This document shows, piece after piece, positions 42,062-43,441 of a DNA stretch of 43,441 bases. The first letter of the stretch is position 1. Each line of letters opens with the position of its first letter. Source of the DNA: CAZEYT01 sp964516295 (GTDB lineage: Bacteria > Verrucomicrobiota > Verrucomicrobiia > Chthoniobacterales > Terrimicrobiaceae); the NCBI GenBank assembly GCA_964516295.1, contig CAZEYT010000016.1:1-43441 (forward strand), in the 5' to 3' direction. Made by a program: the position numbers and the translations under genes. The notes under the pieces are model-generated. The model had not been told where the DNA came from. It ran no database searches and saw only the letters and a list, made by a program, of their open reading frames with translations.

Positions 42062-43168
42062 GTGCGGAAACGGTGGCTTCCCCTCATTCTTCTTGGTCTG
42101 GGCCTTTTGGTTCCGGCATGGTCTCCGCTTCGCGGTGAGATGAGCGAGGAGGAAAAAAAGCGACTCTTCCTTCAAGCGCGCGAGGATATCCGGCCCATGC
42201 CGAAGGCCTCGCCCACCGTGACTCCACGTCCGAAACCCAAGCCTGCCCAGTCGCCCACCGCAACGCCCCGACCGCGCCCGAGCGCCACCCCCACGCCCCG
42301 TCCCAAACCGACGCCGGACGAAACACCCGAGCCCACACCGGAACCGACCTCGACCCCGCGCGCCACGGCAACTCCCCGAGCAACCGCCACGCCGCGCCCT
42401 CCCGAATCCACGCCGACCCCGCGTCCGAAACCATCCGCCGACGAGGACATCATCGACATCCCCGACAACAAACCGACGCCCAAACCGGAAACGCCCCCTC
42501 GAATCGCCGAGACGCCCGCGCCCAAGCCGACGCCCGAACCTCAAAAGCCCGCGGCGGCCGAGAAACCCGTCAACGCACCCATCGTCGTCGAAAAGTCTGG
42601 ACTCCAGGAAGACCGCGGCTACGAGCCACCGCCGCGCCAGCAATTTTCCGGTCTCTTCAAACGCTGGCGTTACCTCACCCCCGCCACCCGCAAAGCCATC
42701 GACCAAGCCAAGGTCAAACGCGGACGCTGGAAATACGTCATCATCCACAACAGCGGCACCCGCCAGGGGAATGCCCGCGTTTTTGACCTCTACCACCGCC
42801 GGGTTCGCAAAATGCAAAACGGCCTCGCTTACCACTTTGTCATCGGCAATGGCCGCTCGTCCGGCGACGGCGAAATCGAGATCGGCAACCGTTGGACCCG
42901 ACAGATCAACGGCGGCCACGTCGCCAGCGATTACCTCAACGACATCTCGATCGGGATCTGCCTTGTCGGAGATCTCAACCGCGACAAACCCACCCCCGCC
43001 CAGCTCGCCGCCCTCGAAGAACTCGTGAATTACCTCCGGGGCCGCGTCGGCCGCGTCAAAGGCAAGCCCGCCATCGTCAAAGGCCACAAGGAAATCAACC
43101 CCAAGCCCACCGATTGCCCCGGCGACCGTTTCCCGTTGCCCTGGCTCCGGCAGAAGTTCAAAAACTAA
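42062..43168 (+). CDS. Peptidoglycan recognition / N-acetylmuramoyl-L-alanine amidase-like protein with Pro/Thr-rich linker
   Basis: A 368-residue exported protein. Residues 1-23 form a signal peptide (VRKRWLPLILLGLGLLVPAWS, starting at GTG 42062). Residues 40-180 are a low-complexity linker of TPRPKPTP-type repeats rich in Pro, Thr, Ala and Lys. Residues about 225-368 form an amidase-2/PGRP domain: 'YVIIHNSGT' with the first Zn-binding His, 'YHFVIGNG', 'GGHVASDYLN' with the second, and 'IVKGHKEINPKPTDCPGD' with the last His/Cys ligands. These cleave the amide between MurNAc and L-Ala in peptidoglycan, or bind it. The linker probably spans the cell wall. rnpB follows after about 50 bases. Confidence 0.85.
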   Translation: MRKRWLPLILLGLGLLVPAWSPLRGEMSEEEKKRLFLQAREDIRPMPKASPTVTPRPKPKPAQSPTATPRPRPSATPTPRPKPTPDETPEPTPEPTSTPRATATPRATATPRPPESTPTPRPKPSADEDIIDIPDNKPTPKPETPPRIAETPAPKPTPEPQKPAAAEKPVNAPIVVEKSGLQEDRGYEPPPRQQFSGLFKRWRYLTPATRKAIDQAKVKRGRWKYVIIHNSGTRQGNARVFDLYHRRVRKMQNGLAYHFVIGNGRSSGDGEIEIGNRWTRQINGGHVASDYLNDISIGICLVGDLNRDKPTPAQLAALEELVNYLRGRVGRVKGKPAIVKGHKEINPKPTDCPGDRFPLPWLRQKFKN

Positions 43169-43185
43169 GCCGTCGGTCGCCCGCC

Positions 43186-43214
43186 TTGCCAAGCTCTCCC
43201 GGTCCGCATATCGT
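43186..43214 (+). promoter_or_regulatory. Sigma-70-like promoter of rnpB
   Basis: TTGCCA at 43186-43191 and TATCGT at 43209-43214, separated by 17 bases. A start point 7-8 bases further on falls at about 43221-43222, where the RNase P RNA is expected to begin. The spacing and position fit; the motifs are each one or two changes from consensus. Transcription mapping would decide. Confidence 0.55.
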
Positions 43215-43221
43215 GTTTCCT

Positions 43222-43441
43222 GATGGCGGACGGTCGTCCGGTGCCGCGGCAACGCGACGCCGGGAGGAAAGTCCGGACACCACAAGGCGGCATGCCGCGC
43301 ACAACGCGCGGGAGACTCCGGTGAAAACCGGAGCCGACGGAAAGTGTCACAGAAAACAAACCGCCGACCGGCGCAAGTCGGGCGGCAAGGGTGAAAAGGC
43401 GGGGTAAGAGCCCACCGCCCCGGGCGCAAGTCCGGGGGCAC
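43222..43441 (+). ncRNA. rnpB: RNase P RNA, 5' part (continues beyond window)
   Basis: RNase P RNA is the catalytic RNA that removes 5' leaders from tRNA precursors. Conserved elements are visible in order: GAGGAAAGTCCGGAC (CR-I, about 43263-43277), the CACAGAAAACAAACCGCC block (CR-II, about 43347-43364), and GGTGAAAAGGCGGGGTAAGAG followed by a CACCG pairing partner (CR-III, about 43390-43424). These fit a bacterial type A RNase P RNA. About 220 of the expected 350-400 bases are present; the 3' part with CR-IV and CR-V lies beyond the window edge. The 5' end is placed from the promoter and typical layout. Confidence 0.92.

Noticed and set aside
41903..43441. 512-codon minus-strand frame opposite the amidase gene and rnpB
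   Set aside because: It crosses the RNase P RNA gene and a clear amidase domain; composition is Arg/Gly-rich as expected for an antisense frame.

Overview
The window reads as chromosomal DNA (by eye roughly 60% G+C) of a Gram-negative bacterium. A PEP-CTERM surface protein, lipoproteins, ExbB/ExbD-type energy transduction, type II secretion parts, citramalate-route isoleucine synthesis and several large poorly characterised envelope proteins together suggest Verrucomicrobiota. That placement is inference; no marker in the window settles it. Many genes overlap by ATGA or GTGA, GTG/TTG starts are common, and clear Shine-Dalgarno sequences are rare.

Layout. 1-5106: 3' part of a giant glycine-rich repeat protein ending in a PEP-CTERM sorting tail. 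5134-6292: a YCII/DGPF protein and an ECF42-type sigma factor that has lost its middle. 6314-9411: a GT-C-like membrane protein broken by an in-frame TGA, trpA, a DUF486 membrane protein without a clear start, and a STAS protein. 9416-17851: uup with a lipoprotein gene, coaD-cimA, a coiled-coil membrane protein with a small lipoprotein, a GT9 glycosyltransferase, ruvC, lipB and thiE. About 17.9-21.9 kb: a decayed block holding remnants of a sensor histidine kinase, a PhcB-like methyltransferase and a polyketide ketosynthase, carrying at least four in-frame stops and several frameshifts. 21964-25380: xerD, a pseudopilin gene, a gspF-like gene and a metallo-beta-lactamase-fold hydrolase, all on the minus strand. 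25454-30072: Prc-type protease, trpB and an M29-like aminopeptidase. 30179-35553: ExbB, ExbD, a large TPR protein, a small secreted protein and a DegS/HtrA-like protease. 35594-39911: a tightly overlapping three-gene unit whose middle gene fuses a response-regulator receiver, a pseudokinase, a membrane segment and a cysteine-less FGE-like domain. 39923-43168: maf, a small membrane protein, ruvX, truA and a PGRP/amidase-2 protein with a Pro/Thr-rich linker. 43222 to the end: 5' part of the RNase P RNA gene with a plausible sigma-70 promoter.

How the genes fit together. Housekeeping genes (trpA, trpB, coaD, cimA, ruvC, ruvX, lipB, thiE, truA, maf, xerD, rnpB) look intact. Damage is confined to accessory genes: the sigma factor, the GT-C-like protein, DUF486 and the PKS/methyltransferase/kinase block. 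This argues for real gene decay more than random sequence error. The envelope genes from 30 to 40 kb look like two coupled modules, one for proton-driven envelope energetics with periplasmic quality control and one for an uncharacterised membrane-anchored signalling assembly. No gene-free stretch longer than 300 bases was seen outside the decayed block. No tRNA, CRISPR array or insertion sequence was recognised.
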